Of a stretch of DNA of 64,000 bases, positions 1 to 10,444 are shown one piece after another (positions within the stretch are counted from its first letter, which is position 1; every line of letters begins with the position of its first letter). Source of the stretch: Taenia hydatigena (Eukaryota > Platyhelminthes > Cestoda > Cyclophyllidea > Taeniidae); the NCBI GenBank assembly GCA_036345935.2, contig JADWOT020000006.1, positions 9,212,519-9,276,518 of the forward strand, read 5' to 3'. The translations under genes were made by a program, and so were the position numbers. Under the pieces are notes generated by a model. The model searched no databases. It saw nothing but the letters and a program-made list of their open reading frames with translations, and was not told the DNA's origin.

Positions 1-74
1 CAGTAAAGATGTCTAAACGCACTCAGACTTCTACTGGCAAGGGTAACCAGGAGGGAGAGGAGGAACCCTCTACA
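1..74 (+). repeat. 5' LTR, right end only
   Basis: All 74 bases match 4168-4241. The segment contains the gag start codon (9-11) and the first 22 gag codons and ends in TACA. The rest of this LTR lies left of the window. Confidence 0.85.
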
Positions 75-659
75 CTGGTGGCAGCGTTGGCGGACCTTCC
101 CCATTTCAAGGAAGGCATGAATTTCGGAGATTGGATGAAAACCGTTAGGTTTAACATCCACTTGTTTCCCCAGCGGCAGAGGATTCCGCTGATCCTACAC
201 GCTCTTCCGCAAGAGCTGTTCTCCGCAGCGGTTGATGCCGGGGTCTCACCCGACTCCGATCTAGACGAGTGCTGCGAAATTCTGGCCCAGCTCGTCATTG
301 ACCAACGAGAGGAGTCGCTCGCTAGGGAGTTCTTTCTCCGCGAGCAAAGATCGGGCGAAAACGACGAGGACTTCGCGGGAGCACTGCAAATCCTCGCTGA
401 ACGGGCTTTCAGGGGCTGCCCACCTAACAAGGTGAGAAGATGGGTGGCTGTCCAGTTCAAAGCCGGCGTTCGTCCTCCGTCTATCGCCGCGAAACTCCAG
501 GCCCTGAAGACCAGCGACCTCAGCCAGCTGGTCGATGCAGCCACGAGGAAACGTCAGGAACTCCTCCTGACTTCGTCGCTCCACACGACCCCTCGACGAC
601 CAAGTTCCACACGTCCGCGGTGGACCCCTCCGCTCCGTTCCGCAAAAGCAGGGGAGTAG
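9..659 (+). CDS. gag: Gag polyprotein of the Ty3/Gypsy element
   Basis: This 216-residue open frame follows the LTR end and precedes protease, so it is the structural Gag that would package element RNA. Residues about 30-185 look like a capsid region: a hydrophobic-aromatic start (HFKEGMNFGDWM) followed by helices rich in Leu, Ala and charged residues. No CCHC or CHCC zinc knuckle can be seen before the UAG stop at 657-659, which is unusual for this family. The Pro/Arg/Ser-rich tail may carry RNA binding instead. The start codon and first 22 codons lie within the LTR, and codons 23-28 overlap the putative primer-binding site. Protease lies downstream in the same frame, so Gag and Pol are separated only by the UAG. 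Confidence 0.8.
   Translation: MSKRTQTSTGKGNQEGEEEPSTLVAALADLPHFKEGMNFGDWMKTVRFNIHLFPQRQRIPLILHALPQELFSAAVDAGVSPDSDLDECCEILAQLVIDQREESLAREFFLREQRSGENDEDFAGALQILAERAFRGCPPNKVRRWVAVQFKAGVRPPSIAAKLQALKTSDLSQLVDAATRKRQELLLTSSLHTTPRRPSSTRPRWTPPLRSAKAGE
76..93 (+). other. Putative primer-binding site
   Basis: The sequence begins TGGTGGCAGCG, one base after the LTR end at 74. Minus-strand primer sites start with TGG, the complement of tRNA CCA. The first 11 bases differ at two positions from the usual initiator-Met site as I remember it. It lies inside the gag reading frame. The primer tRNA identity is not certain. Confidence 0.5.
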
Positions 660-704
660 CATTATTCCCTATCCTGCTTATCATCCCGTGGTTCTCTTCC
701 GTTT

Positions 705-3700
705 ATGCGAGTCTCCGGCAAGCTAGAGGGACGCCCCTGCAGTTTCCTTCTTGACTCAGGCGCAGCTAAGTCATTAGTGAACCCTCAAGCGTTCCCTGAT
801 CTCCGCAAAAAGTTTCGCACGGGTCCCTCCTTCGCAAAACTTCTCTCAGCAGAGGGGAGAAAGATGAAAGTAAAAGGAGAGGCGTCACTAAAAGTGTCAC
901 TGGGGACAGAAACGTGGCAAGTCCCATTCATTATGTGCCCCGAGTTAGTTTGGGACGCTATACTCGGTGTGGACTTCCTTCGTAACACCAAGGCGGTCCT
1001 GAATTTCGCAGAAGGGACACTCGTGACCCAGCGGCATAAGAAAACTACCCCAGCCAGAACTCCGCCCAAAAAGGACGCAGACGCAATCTGTAGCGCCCTC
1101 TTCGAAGCTGCAGCCATCCCGATCAACAACTTGGATGAGCTTTGCTCCCAGCTAACGCACATCACCGATGGCGAAAGAAAGGAGCTGCGCTCCTTGCTTA
1201 GCAAGTATCCAAGCATGTTCTCATGGCAAGGAACTAAACTCGGGCGAACAAGGATGGTCAAACACACCATCGACACTGGCGAGGCCAGGCCCATTTGGCA
1301 ACCACCCAGACGTATACCTCCGCCCCTCCAGGACGAGGTGAACCGTCTGGTGGAGGAGATGATCAAGGACGAAGTGATCAAACCTTCCAAGTCACCATGG
1401 GCTTCTCCAATCGCACTAGTGAAGAAAAGTGACGGTAGTCTACGGCTGTGCATCGATTACAGGAAGTTAAACGCCGTAACCAAGAAGGACGCCTTTCCCC
1501 TACCTCACATCAACGACTCCTTGGACGCTTTGCATGGATCGAAGTGGTTCTCCACCCTAGACTTAAAATCGGGATACTGGCAAGTAGAAGTGGCAGAAAA
1601 AGATAGAGAGAAGACGGCTTTATAGTACCCAACGGACTTTATGAATTCCAGACCATGCCGTTCGGACTCTGTAATGCCGCAGCCACTTTCCAGCGCCTGA
1701 TGCAGACCGCACTGATTGGACTCCTCCCGAAACATTGCATAATCTACTTAGATGACGTTCTCGTTTTCGGTAGAGACATTCACGAGCACAACTCCAACCT
1801 CAAACTAGTCCTAGACCGTCTGCAAGATGCAGGTTTGACCTTGAATCCAAAGAAGTGCCATTTTCTCCGCCGCTCAGTCAACTTTCTGGGGCACACAGTC
1901 TCGTCAGACGGGATGGCAGTCACTGAGGATCGCACAAGTAAGAACCTGGCCAACACCAACAAATTAGACGGAACTTCGCAGTTTCCTCGGTTTGGCAAAC
2001 TACTATAGGCGCTTCGTTAAAGGTTTTGCCAAGATTGCTAGTCCTCTACACAGGCTAACCGAGAAGGCGGCAAAAAGAAATTTCAGGTGGGAGAATGAAC
2101 ATGATGAAGCTTTTAAAGAACGAAAGCGAATGCTCTGCTCCGCTCCGATTTTGGCTTTACCAAACTTCGAGACCACCGCACCTCCCTTCGTACTAGACAC
2201 GGACGCCAGCGACGTGGCCGTGGGCGGTGTACTTTCGCAAAGAGACAAAGAAGGTAGGGAACACGTCATCGCCTACGCTAGTGCCAGATTGAACAAAAAA
2301 AATGCGACAGAAGAGTGCAACAGAACGTGAACTCTTCGCCATCTATACAATGGTGCGACACTTCAAGCACTACCTGATAGCGAGACAGTTCATAGTGAGA
2401 ACAGACCACCAGGCGCTGACCTGGTTGAAAACTATGAAGGAGATCGATCGTTCGGTTGCACGCTGGTACGAGGAACTGCAACAATATGATTTCACTGTGC
2501 AGTACAGAAAAGGAAACTCGCATAGCAACGCAGATGCCTTATCCCGCAGACCTCTCTCAGTGGAAAGGCATGGCGATGTAGTGGGAACCTTATTTTTAAG
2601 CGAGCCGACTAAACACCATTGGAGTAACACACAGAGCACAGACCCCGACACGTCCTTGGTATACGACAGGTTTCTGGCATCCTCGTCCAAGCCCACTGCG
2701 GAAGAGATGAAATCATCCAGCAAGGCAGCCAGGCAGATATGGCAGCAATGGTCCAAACTCTCCCTGGAGGACGAAGTCTTGTGGTACCAAGAAGATGCCA
2801 CATCTCCCAAACGCTTGGTTGTTCCGGGTTCCCTGATACAAACAGCCCTCCAAGAGCTGCATGAACAGTTGGGCCACGTCGGTGAGAAAAAGATGGTGGA
2901 GGCCTCGGTGAAACGATATTGGTGGCCCTCCCTCTCCCCAGACGTGCACGACTTCTGCCGAACCTGCATTACTTGCAGCAGGTTCAAGAACCCTCATTCC
3001 ACAGCAGTGGCACCTCTGCAGCCTATGCTTACGGGATTTCCGGGCGAACGAGTGGGTATCGATATCATGGGGCCCCTGCCCCTTACTGAGAGGGGAAACC
3101 GATATATCTTAGTTATGGTTGACTACTTCACGAAAGTGGCTGAAGCGGAGCCCATGAAGTCCCAAGACGCCGAGACAGTCGCATCGACCTTTTTCAATCG
3201 TTGGATCTGCCAGCACGGAGTGCCTGAATCAGTCCATAGCGACCAGGGCCCTAATTTTGAAAGCCGACTCTTTACCGAACTATGCAAGTCCCTCGGAATC
3301 GCAAAGACGCGCACGACACCTGGCCACTCTCAGGGCAATGGACAAGTGGAAAGAACTAACCGAACCCTGATAGGGTTACTGAAGGCTTTCACGAAGGAGG
3401 CACGACCGGAAGATTGGGATTTAAACCTTGGACGTGCTCTTCTTGCCTATAGGGCTACAGTCCACACATCTACCGGTGTCTCTCCGTTCAAGATGCTCAC
3501 CGGCCGCGAAATGAGAGTTCCCTCTGACGTTTTCCTCCCGCGCAAGGAAGTGGCTACCGATAACGCCCCGGAGTACGTACTACGTCTCAAAGAAGGGATA
3601 CGAAAGACGTTTAATCTCGCCCGCCGACACCTTCAAATGTCTCATACCAGACAAAAGAAATACTACGACAAGCACAGTCGACTCACTGCCTACCACGAAG

Positions 3701-3975
3701 GAGATCTCGTCCAAATATATCGGCCAATTCCTCCACCTGGGACACATCGCAAATTTTACCACCCTTGGAGTAAAGATCCCTTCCGCGCAGTAAAAGTCCT
3801 GTCCCCTACGAACTACCTCGTCCGGAATGCGGAACTCCGTACCCAGCCAATAACCGTCCATCACAATAAGATCCGGCCTTACAGAGGTGCTCCGCCGGTC
3901 GGCTACGAGGACGAAGCCTACTTAGTCGTAGAAGAAGGCAAACCACCCGACGGTTTAACCAGAGCGAATCAATAG
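705..3975 (+). pseudogene. pol: Pol polyprotein (protease, RT, RNase H, integrase), broken
   Basis: Protease carries the active-site triplet in LLDSGAAKS (about 750-776). Reverse transcriptase covers about 1270-2000, with SPWASPIALVKKSDGSLRLC upstream and the catalytic box YLDDV at about 1744-1760. RNase H follows (DTDAS, ERELF, RTDHQAL, NADALS, about 2190-2550). Integrase has an N-terminal zinc-binding region (HVGEKK through CRTCITC) and a D, D, E core in GIDIMGPLP, HSDQGPNFE and QVERTN. The chain ends at 3973-3975. Breaks: a one-base loss near 1620 shifts from frame 3 to frame 2; a one-base gain near 1930 shifts back; an in-frame TAG sits at 1965-1967; and the A-run 2295-2302 shifts into frame 1. 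From 2302 to the end the frame is open. The two indels near base runs could be assembly errors. Confidence 0.9.
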
Positions 3976-3998
3976 GGGTAGCGCCGGGGACGGCGCTC

Positions 3999-4012
3999 AA
4001 AAGACGGGGGGA
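3999..4012 (+). other. Polypurine tract
   Basis: Fourteen bases, purine except for one C at 4005, end three bases before the LTR start TGTA at 4016. This is the expected place for the plus-strand primer. Confidence 0.6.
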
Positions 4013-4015
4013 CTA

Positions 4016-4241
4016 TGTAATACTTAATTCTTTAAATGCGCTTTGTAGGCCAGAGGCGGGAAGTCAATTGGAACCACGTGACGGAGCAACGTGGAGACTC
4101 CTTGGAGTGTGACTGACCCTCGGCCTGAACCCCCATTCGTCGCCCAGCTGTATTTATTACCCATATACAGTAAAGATGTCTAAACGCACTCAGACTTCTA
4201 CTGGCAAGGGTAACCAGGAGGGAGAGGAGGAACCCTCTACA
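4016..4241 (+). repeat. 3' LTR (226 bp)
   Basis: The left edge TGTA at 4016 follows the purine tract and the right edge TACA at 4238-4241 matches the 5' copy. Only the last 74 bp can be checked against the 5' LTR in this window, and they are identical. A TATTTATT stretch at 4151-4158 is a candidate TATA box. The LTR contains the gag ATG at 4176-4178. Confidence 0.8.
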
Positions 4242-4305
4242 GTCGAAGCTTGTTTAGACTTCTAATAACAAGGGCGGTAATAGGGAAGAGGAGAAACCCT
4301 CAACA
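4242..4305 (+). repeat. Decayed second copy of the LTR end / gag start
   Basis: These 64 bases align without gaps to 4178-4241, with 43 identities counted by eye. One frame still reads TSNNKGGNREEEKPST beside TSTGKGNQEGEEEPST in the element, interrupted by a stop. It is probably the remnant of an older related copy. Faint similarity to downstream gag may continue to about 4345. Confidence 0.7.
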
Positions 4306-4820
4306 AAAGATTTGACGGCACGAAACAATTAACCGGAGATGAATTTTTTATGCGTGTGCGATATTCACGCTTACTGCAATACTTGCGTCGAACACAAAAG
4401 CAATTGCAATATTGTTGTGCATAACAGTCCCATCCTACGCGCGGAAGCTACATGAGTGGAGCGTCCATTGTAAATGATAATTTTCTGTATACGAACCCGT
4501 TAGAGTACGCGTGGAGTTGATGGATATTTGAAATATACCTAAAGTTTGGGTATTAATAATTGATAATTTGATTACCAATAAATTACCATGCGTGCGCAAA
4601 TGGACTCTAAATCTTATTAGAAAAACACTGTGCATTTGTGAAGTGATAATTTTTTCGCGCTGAACTCGGATTTTTGCAAATTTTTCTAACACTAAGGTGG
4701 CAAATTGGAAGCCTATACAATAAACATCTTGTTTAGAGCCACCTCAATTTCCCAATCTTCCTTTTATTGTTATTAAGCCTCAAGGTTATTATGGTTGGCT
4801 AGACCTTCGTTGCTGTTATT
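4306..4820. other. Spacer between retrotransposon and receptor gene
   Basis: AT-rich sequence. The only long frame (minus strand, 4435-4692) has no recognisable content. The last 100 bp should hold the 5' leader and promoter of the receptor gene, but I see no clear TATA box. Confidence 0.5.
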
Positions 4821-6480
4821 ATGGACGGAGAAGGAGGCGTTGAAGCGTCCTCAAATGATGGTAGTTTTAGGAGATCAGACGCGAATATGGCCGATGGGGT
4901 CGATACCACGAAATTTGGTTGCACAGAATCAATATTCAACCATGATTTTATCGGTGTAAGCTGCCCTTATAGAATGTTTTATTTGTTCGATGAATCGTTT
5001 TCTACGGATGATTAGTTTGGGCTTCTGCACATAGCCGTAAGTAGGAGTTCCTATGTTGCAACGGACACGTGCTATGTTGTAACTTTTGCTTTTACTGATG
5101 CGGTTCTTGTATCCTTGCACTTGGATAGTTTGGTTCTGGGGACATGTTTTCCGAATGGATATTGATAACGTCATATCTAACTACTTCAGCTTGCACAATC
5201 GATGGCACATAGTGCGGAGGAATTTGTGCGGCAGGTATGGCTCCGGGGTTGGCAGTTAGTTCAGTTCGCACAATTACCGGTGTGGATGAAGGACAATGAT
5301 TTTTTAGTTCGTGGCCATCGTCCAGCACTCAATTCCTACTGGAGTTGTGCAAAATCTGTTTTTCGGATCCATACCGAAACGGGTAACATTTGGACTCACC
5401 TGCTTGGTAAGCAGTTTTGCAGTTGATTAATTTGCCTTTTCAGGCTGTGTACTTTTTATCGCAATTTGGACTTTCTTCATGGTACTTGCCCCTGAAAGTA
5501 TTAATTGGCAAGACAAGTTGGTTTTCTCGGCATTCTTTTTGGGAGCAGTGGTCTGCTTGGGATTCTCCTGTATCTTCCACACCCTCAGTTGCCACTCTCT
5601 TAAAGTATCCCGCTTCGCTAACAAGTTCGTTTGTAATATTTACCCCCTCATAACCTACTTTACTCCTTCGGTTTTGATACTGCTGGGATGTCATCAAATC
5701 ATGTTATTTATCCTCCATGGACGCATAAGATGACTTCCCGTTTTGTAGGTTTAATTAGTGTTATGTACTTGCAAAATTTTTTAGCTAAGATACAGTGAAT
5801 AGCCTTCGAAGACAAACTTTACGCGAACCACTCTAAGATATTTTTGTATGTCACTCAAGGACGGCTAATATCATATTGTAGATTGGACTACGCGGGAATC
5901 GCAATCCTGACAATCGGATCCTTTGTACCATATCTCTACTACACCTTCTACTGTGACTTCTCCGCAATGGTAGGCTATCTATCGTTGATTTGCGTACTCG
6001 GCGTGACGACAATTTGTGTGTCGACGCTAGATGTATTTGCGAGCCCTCGATTCCGTCCAGTGCGTGCTGGTTCCTTTATTGGACTGGGCCTTTCTGGTGT
6101 TATCCCTGCCACACACTACGCTGCAGTGGTGGGTTGGAATTCTGCGGTTGAGGACGGATCTCTCGGCTGGCTCATAATAATGGCAGTTCTCTACATCTCT
6201 GGCGCCGTACTTTACGCTCTCCGCGTTCCGGAACGCTGCTTCCCTGGTTATTGTGACATCTGGGTATGTCGCCAAACCCGCGTTTGTGTCTCTTTCTGTG
6301 TTCTCTGAACTGCGTAAGCTCCCTCTTCCCCACTCGCAGTTTCAAAGCCATCAAATCTTCCATGTGTTTGTCGTGGCAGCTGCTACGGTGCACTACTACG
6401 GCGTCGCGAGGATCTCCAACTACCGTCTGAGTCGAGGAGACTGTAAACCCAGCCCGCTGATTAATTTTACTCACAATTAA
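4821..6480 (+). CDS. Adiponectin receptor (PAQR family), five exons
   Basis: Exons 4821-4955, 5190-5406, 5444-5624, 5882-6263 and 6340-6480 join in phase to about 351 residues ending in TAA; human receptors have 375-386. Family hallmarks are KDNDFLVRGHRPALNS before the first membrane helix, RIHTETGNIWTHLLG, LGFSCIFHTLSCHS, VPYLYYTFYCDF, VRAGSFIGLGLSGVIP and CFPGYCDIW. The three zinc-binding histidines are present: one in IFHTL and two in SHQIFHVF. Seven membrane helices are expected, with the N terminus inside. The known role of the family is a membrane receptor with ceramidase activity acting in lipid and energy signalling. Intron 2 is only 37 nt. The exon 3 donor (GTTCGT at 5625) is weak but is the one that keeps phase and the family motif NKLDYAG. 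The exon 1 start is inferred; translation could instead begin at 5202. The gene runs convergently with the next gene, 212 bp away. Confidence 0.92.
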
Positions 6481-6692
6481 TGCCCTGGCTCGACATGTGA
6501 CATCAACGATGGATTATTACCTACTACATTGTCTTTCCTAACCCCCTACTTGTTAATTAATGAACAATGAATTCTTTGCGATTAAGACATTAACTAGCTT
6601 AATAAGTTGATAATTTGAGCAGTATGATATTACAGTCGCAAGTTATCGAGGGTGTTTTCCTGTGGAACAGCCATATAGTTTTTCGGAAAACC

Positions 6693-8949
6693 TCAGGCTA
6701 GCCGCTTTTTTCCGCAAAGGTTTGTTAAGCCCGTGCTCGACTTCACTCTCTCAGATGCATCGCATGAAGCAGATTTGAATGCTTCTGAGTTTGACTCGGG
6801 TTTTTTATCGAAATCCCTCATTATAGCGAGCTTGAAAAGGCTAGAAGGTCTGCGATCGAATGTTCTACAAGATGGCAGGTGCTCTCCTTCCTCGTCAGAG
6901 TCGAGCTTGAAAAGTGGGATCCTGTTCGCGTCCGCATGGTCTTTCACTCCGGGGGTGGATTTGCATTTGAATGGATTAACACGTGGCGTCACTTTGGCTA
7001 CCTAAAACGCAGAATACATCACTGAATGGTGCTCGCGGAGCTGACCGCTTGCCGACTCGCAGAAGTGATAAACTGGCTCAGTTACCAACAGGTCACACGA
7101 CCAGTTACGGATATTTAATAGAAGACTGAGGACCATAACTCCAGTTCTTACCATCGATGCACCATCGACTTTGCGTTTCAGAGCGCTAGAGCTGACCTCG
7201 GGAGTAGGCATGTCAATAAAATGCAGGCAATGTTCCAAGCCAAGCCTGCTCTCGGTAGCCGGGGTCGTTGTTCCGATTCTTGTGGGCGTGCGGCTAGAGG
7301 CGGTCGAAATGGCAAAGAACGATTCCTCAGCCGACGGGCTGTGCGTGGATTCCTCGAGGAGGTGCGCCATTTCCAACTCCATTTGGTTCACCCGACTCTT
7401 GTAGTGCTCCAGTTGCCGTTCCAAATCGGTTACGAGTTTAGTGGACGCTGCATGGGCACGCCGCAGTCGGTGTGCATCCGCACGATACTTTCGCGATCGA
7501 TTTTGGGCCTCGGATAGTTCTGCACGAAGAATAGCGACCCAGCGAAAGAGACTGCATATTGCTTCAGGCGAATGATTATCCTGGTTTTGATACTTCTGCA
7601 TCAATTCCATTGCGGCACCCTCATTCGCTGATGGTAAAAAATGTTTGGAGCTAAGTAAAGCATATTGCTTTAGGGGGTACAGCCGAAAATTTTTGGGAGC
7701 GTAAAACCTACTGCATAGAAAATTCACTTTAGATGAAATGCAGCTATGATGCAAACTGTTGAGTAACCGCCACGAAAGGTGCAACGTTAGATTTTGCATG
7801 AGCAAAGGGTAGGTTTCAAACAACTACGAAAGTGGATAAATATTTGGATTATGGAGCTAATCATTCTTCATTGCTGTGCCGCGGAGGGTCGTTTTGCAGC
7901 TGCCAAAGCAAGCAAAGAGGCATAACTTACATCTGACGAGAGTCTCGATGTCTTTTAACTCAGTCGTTTTTTGACGCAGTTGAAAACACTCGTCCTTCAT
8001 CTCCTGGGCTTCCTTTACAACTTTGGAGTAATTAATTAGTTGCGTTCTGTAAAAGAGAAATGTCGTAGGCCTTATTGAAAAACCAAAAAAGCAGTTCTAC
8101 ATAAAGTACGAGTAACCTCTTATTCAGAACACATGGGATGCAACAAATCAAATCAACACTCTGACCAGATGCCGATCGACCAATATGTCATGTCTGGACA
8201 TCTGTTCGGACGAAAAGTACGGTACTAGCACATCGACACTATCGTTCTCGTTAGTGTTGGTATTGATAGGGAAAGATGGCATTGCCGAAGCGGACGGCTC
8301 ACCTCGCCTGAAGGCATTTTCGGTGTTCAAGTCGATAAAGTTCATTGGTCTCTCGGTAGAGCTCAGAGATGGCGTTTATTTCGGTTGCCTGTTCGCTGAT
8401 TTTCCGTTCTGCTAACTTCAATTGGGCTTCCAGGGAGGACAGTGCATCACGAAGTCTCACGGTCTCCAAACGTGCTGACGAAACATCCTGAGCGCTTGAA
8501 GGTCGCAACTGGGCAAAAAGCAGTTATATAATTGTTGCATTCAACCAATATAAAGGTACAAAGTTGTGCTAATGTGAAAAGTCTGATGCACCTACAACTT
8601 CACATAGAGGAGGGCCATTTCATTCGGTGATACCGCTAACTGATTAGAGAAAGTCGCCTTACGAGAAAAAAGCAGTATATAGGTATTTGAAAGAAGTAGA
8701 CCTTACGCCATCGACGTGTTGATTACTTGCACATAACTCAGAGGAGCTGTCAATAAATGAAAAGAAAATTCGTGGAATTTTTTCGGAACCGAGCACCATG
8801 ATGCGACATTGAGGACAGGTGGAGGAACTTTCTAACCACTTCTTAATGCAGGAAGCGTGGAAAACATGGCCGCAAAAGAGGGCCGATATGTGTTCGTTTG
8901 CGCTGGTTCCTAGCAATTCTTGGCATATAGAGCACTCGGCAAATATCAT
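6693..8949 (-). CDS. TRAIP/nopo-like E3 ubiquitin ligase (RING-H2 and coiled coil)
   Basis: Minus-strand exons 8949-8707, 8508-8303, 8046-7931, 7627-7152 and 7001-6693 join in phase to about 449 residues; human TRAIP has 469. The RING-H2 finger is at residues 6-48 (CSIC, FCGHVFHASC, TCPQC), followed by RIMV as in TRAIP, and sits at the extreme N terminus as in that family. Residues about 85-280 form heptad-rich coiled coil (RLRDALSSLEAQLKLAERKI; RQLEHYKSRVNQMELEMAHL). The tail is Ser/Pro-rich with an acidic patch (KLDSDEEGEH). TRAIP ligases ubiquitylate replication-fork proteins and bind PCNA through a C-terminal PIP box; I see no PIP box here. The start at 8949 was chosen because RING position matches the family, although the frame is open to 9126. 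It could be another RING-coiled-coil ligase. Confidence 0.72.
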
Positions 8950-10444
8950 AATGAATGAAACAGCTAAAAGGCAAAATAACATGATTGCATCGGTTAAAGC
9001 GCGCAATGCAAGTGCATGGAATGGGGTATTTAATTGTCTGTGGTTGTAAATCCCTAATGCACAAGAGAGCGCATAGTATCGGAAGCGCCTATTCAGTTCA
9101 AATCTGGTAAAGCGAAATGAAGGCATGAAAACGTTGTTCTGGGATTGTTATCGAGTTGGAGAAATGGATTGTGAATACTTTGATAGTTTAATCTGCTGGT
9201 ACACATGGAGCAAATGTATTTCAGATGTTACACGACGAAGTTGAGCTGGCAAGAATGATCAATCTACAGGAAGAAAGTACTTTTGAAACATCGCCGCAAA
9301 TGACGGACTTGGAGGATATACGAGGCTCCCCGACAAAGTTACAACCAAATGGGTTGAAAACATTGACGTTTATAGGTTATCTTCTAGAGTGCTGATGCGT
9401 GTAAAATGCACGCATTGTGTGAAACAATAGGATGCAAATAGAATAATTTGAATGCAGTGACAGTGAAATTATGAGCATAGATCGAATGAAGCACAAACGA
9501 GGGGATCATGAAATAACAGCCTGCAGGGAGAGATTTGCGTGCAAATATAAGCTCTGAAAAGAAGGCTTACGAACTAGACAGACTTGAATTCGCCACCTCG
9601 AGGTCACACTGCTAATTATGATGCATTTGGCAAGTCCATTAAGTTATTTATGTAAGAAGCAAATACTGTAACTTATACCCTATCTGTAAGAATGCAAATT
9701 AAATTCAAAAAATAGAAGCTAAATATGAGTAGTATCTGGATTTAGGAGAAAATGTAAAGGGTGTATTGCCCCTTTCGGAAGCTCACTCATTGCCAATAAA
9801 GTCGTGAGTCATGCAGCGTTTTGAGCAAGGTGAATCATAAGGCCTCTTAACGCAAGTTTTCTGGATGTTTGCATCGAATCCACTCGTTTTACTCTAGCAT
9901 TTCGCTCGCAGCCCCCCCCCCCCATCCCCCAAGCGAGTACCTCCGATTCGCCAGACCCTAGTTCACAACCCACTTAAAGAACTTATTCGTAAGAATGTGA
10001 TAAATAGTCCAACCGACTTACACCTAGCGCGACCCCTTACCACGTCTTGGAGCTTATCGACCCACCCCATCCCCGCCAACTCCGACGCGTGTTTTGGGCG
10101 ATCTCAAAGCCGTTCTCCAAAGCAATCACGAGCTGACAACTCGTCCCCGTCTCCTTGCTCTGCCCATGCCTGTGGTAATACCAAAGTGGATAACCTCCAC
10201 CGTCGGACCACAGTGAGGGCATCCACTATTCTTGCTTCTTACACAATGTATGAGCGGTACTCAACCTAACCTGTAGGATGCTCCCACAATGCACAGATTC
10301 AGAAAAAGCCAGGTTGAAATGGTCACGGCGGGGAAAGTGGTCGCAATTATTTGGACTAATTAGATAGTAATGTGTTACAATGCAGGAAAAGATTGCAGTA
10401 TTGTCCACAGGCAGATGTTGAGCCTTCATGAAAAGGTGGATGGC
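8950..10444. other. Intergenic region with two unexplained islands
   Basis: This lies between the starts of the RING gene and the end of PIGK. It is mostly AT-rich. Items worth noting are a possible exon at 9228-9398, a 12-base C run near 9912-9923, and a GC-richer block at 10010-10260 that is open in more than one frame. None has a recognisable family motif. Confidence 0.4.
9228..9398 (+). other. Possible small coding exon, unidentified
   Basis: After a good acceptor (TGTATTTCAG), a frame opens with ATG at 9228 and stays open for about 56 codons (begins MLHDEVELARMINLQEES) before TGA. The composition, acidic and Leu-rich, is protein-like. The upstream piece beginning ATG at 9163 does not join in phase. 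I do not recognise it; it could be chance. Confidence 0.2.

Larger units (their letters stand above)
1..4241 (+). mobile_element. Ty3/Gypsy LTR retrotransposon, 5' end cut by window edge, pol broken
   Basis: The element reads gag, protease, reverse transcriptase, RNase H, integrase in that order, which is the Ty3/Gypsy arrangement. A 74-bp direct repeat, identical at every base, occurs at 1-74 and 4168-4241 and marks the right-hand parts of the two LTRs. The 3' LTR begins with TGTA at 4016 and ends with TACA at 4241; the same TACA closes the 5' copy at 74. A primer-binding-site-like sequence starts at 76, and a purine-rich tract lies at 3999-4012. The left part of the 5' LTR and any target-site duplication lie outside the window. 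The coding region has three frameshifts and one in-frame stop in pol, plus a UAG between gag and pol, so this copy cannot make an intact polyprotein as read. Confidence 0.93.

Noticed and set aside
7628..7823. N-terminal extension of the minus-strand coiled-coil frame
   Set aside because: It lies upstream of a clear splice acceptor and has no match to the family; the phase from the previous exon fits the acceptor at 7628-7630.
8950..9126. Upstream methionines giving the RING protein a hydrophobic N-terminal extension
   Set aside because: The RING finger is N-terminal in this family, so the start at 8949 is preferred; the extension is not disproved.
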